NCBI GenBank assembly: GCA_019242385.1
Contig: JAFAVO010000347.1
Span: 1 to 14,306 of the forward strand
DNA length: 14,306 nt
DNA from: Gammaproteobacteria bacterium
GTDB taxonomy: Bacteria > Pseudomonadota > Gammaproteobacteria > Steroidobacterales > Steroidobacteraceae
Direction of reading: 5' to 3'
In this document: in pieces, positions 13,918 to 14,306 of the stretch
Layout: each line of letters opens with the position of its first letter
Position numbering within the stretch: the first letter of the stretch is position 1
The notes under the pieces: model-generated
Databases searched by the model: none
The model's input: only the letters and a program-made list of their open reading frames with translations
What the model was told of the DNA's origin: nothing
Position numbers and translations under genes: made by a program

Positions 13918-14241
13918 GTCGTCCGCCAAGCGGACACGCCAATCGGTGGCGGCAGTGGCCGCCGCCCTTTTAGTTGGTCTCCTGAATCGAGGCCATCGTT
14001 TGGGCCGCCAAGATCGCGCCGGCTGCATCAAATCCCGAAAGTTTCGGCTTTCGCAGCGGGCGCCGTCGGTTGAGTTCACCGAAGGTTACCTTTAGGACCG
14101 CCCTATGCACTGCGGTCATCAACGTGAATAACGAGACTCTCTCTCATTCGCCGGGTTTAGGAAATCTTCGCTGCCGCAGGCATCAGTTTCTGCGGCCTCC
14201 CGAGGTGTGCTTGCCGGCCCTTCACTGCACAGTAGGGGCAC
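13918..14241 (+). promoter_or_regulatory. Long structured 5' leader of rne
   Basis: About 324 bases without a gene separate the likely start point from the rne ATG, close to the 361-nt E. coli rne leader that mediates autoregulation by RNase E. Visible perfect stems: GTCCGC/GCGGAC (13921-13926 with 13930-13935), CGAAAG/CTTTCG (14036-14041 with 14048-14053), GACCGC/GCGGTC (14096-14101 with 14112-14117), and GCCGCAG/CTGCGGC (14173-14179 with 14190-14196). A further terminator-like stem is listed separately. A 76-codon frame from 14070 covers much of this but is not convincing as a gene. Confidence 0.6.
13945..13971 (+). terminator. Terminator-like hairpin early in the rne leader
   Basis: A 9-bp GC-rich stem with one G-U pair (13945-13953 with 13958-13966), loop AGTG, followed by C and four Ts. 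It lies about 30 bases after the likely rne start point, so it may act as an attenuator or as a barrier hairpin. The T tract is short. Confidence 0.45.
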
Positions 14242-14306
14242 ATGAAGAGAATGCTAGTCAATGCAACTCAGGAAGAGGAGTTGCGCGTCGCTCTGGTTGA
14301 TGGACA
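14242..14306 (+). CDS. rne: Ribonuclease E, first 21 codons (3' end outside window)
   Basis: Endoribonuclease that processes rRNA and tRNA precursors and scaffolds the RNA degradosome. Only the N-terminus is in the window, but MKRMLVNATQEEELRVALVD is nearly the same as the E. coli RNase E N-terminus (MKRMLINATQQEELRVALVD). AGGGG lies about 4 bases before the ATG. Its position divergent from rluC agrees with the E. coli arrangement. RNase G starts differently and is not found next to rluC. Confidence 0.95.
   Translation, partial: MKRMLVNATQEEELRVALVDG

Noticed and set aside
14070..14300. 76-codon frame in the rne leader
   Set aside because: It runs into the rne start in another frame, and the region is better explained as a structured leader.
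1..14306. tRNA, rRNA, CRISPR arrays, insertion sequences, prophage or toxin-antitoxin genes
   Set aside because: No repeats, cloverleaf sequences, transposase or phage-like genes were seen anywhere in the window.

Overview
The window looks like chromosomal DNA of a GC-rich gammaproteobacterium. The best evidence is the right-hand block, which keeps the E. coli order and orientation rne / rluC / maf(yceF) / yceD / rpmF / plsX / fabH. The GC-rich codon use, the LexA with an E. coli-type recognition helix, and the OprI-like lipoprotein suggest a Nevskiales, Steroidobacterales, Xanthomonadales or Pseudomonas-like lineage. The genus cannot be read from the sequence.

Layout, left to right. (1) 1-2306, plus strand: the 3' part of gspE and a complete gspF, the ATPase and inner-membrane platform protein of a type II secretion system. 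gspG does not follow. (2) 2427-2696, plus strand: a small acidic protein of unknown function. (3) 8627 down to 2736, minus strand: a complete SOS mutagenesis operon lexA-imuA-imuB-dnaE2. A sigma-70-like promoter with two adjacent LexA boxes precedes lexA, and there is no other evident promoter inside. (4) 8628-9084: a non-coding stretch with small dyads and no gene I can support. (5) 9085-9402, plus strand: an OprI/Lpp-like alanine-rich lipoprotein with a strong intrinsic terminator, shared tail-to-tail with fabH. (6) 12225 down to 9463, minus strand: yceD-rpmF-plsX-fabH, an operon joining ribosome-related genes with the start of phospholipid and fatty-acid synthesis. (7) maf (plus) and rluC (minus) are convergent and overlap at their 3' ends. 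(8) 13882-14306: a promoter and a leader of about 320 nt with several predicted hairpins lead into the first 21 codons of rne (RNase E).

How the genes work together. When DNA damage activates RecA, LexA should cleave itself and release its own operon, producing the ImuA-ImuB-DnaE2 translesion polymerase complex. The yceD-fabH operon couples ribosomal protein L32 to acyl-phosphate formation (PlsX) and to the first condensation of fatty-acid synthesis (FabH). RluC modifies 23S rRNA, and the neighbouring RNase E matures and degrades RNA.

I did not find a clearly new biological system. The points most worth checking are the paired LexA boxes, the shortened ImuB N-terminus, the GspE without its tetracysteine zinc motif, the possibly leaderless yceD transcript, the structured rne leader with an early terminator-like hairpin, and the lipoprotein with an adjacent cysteine pair.
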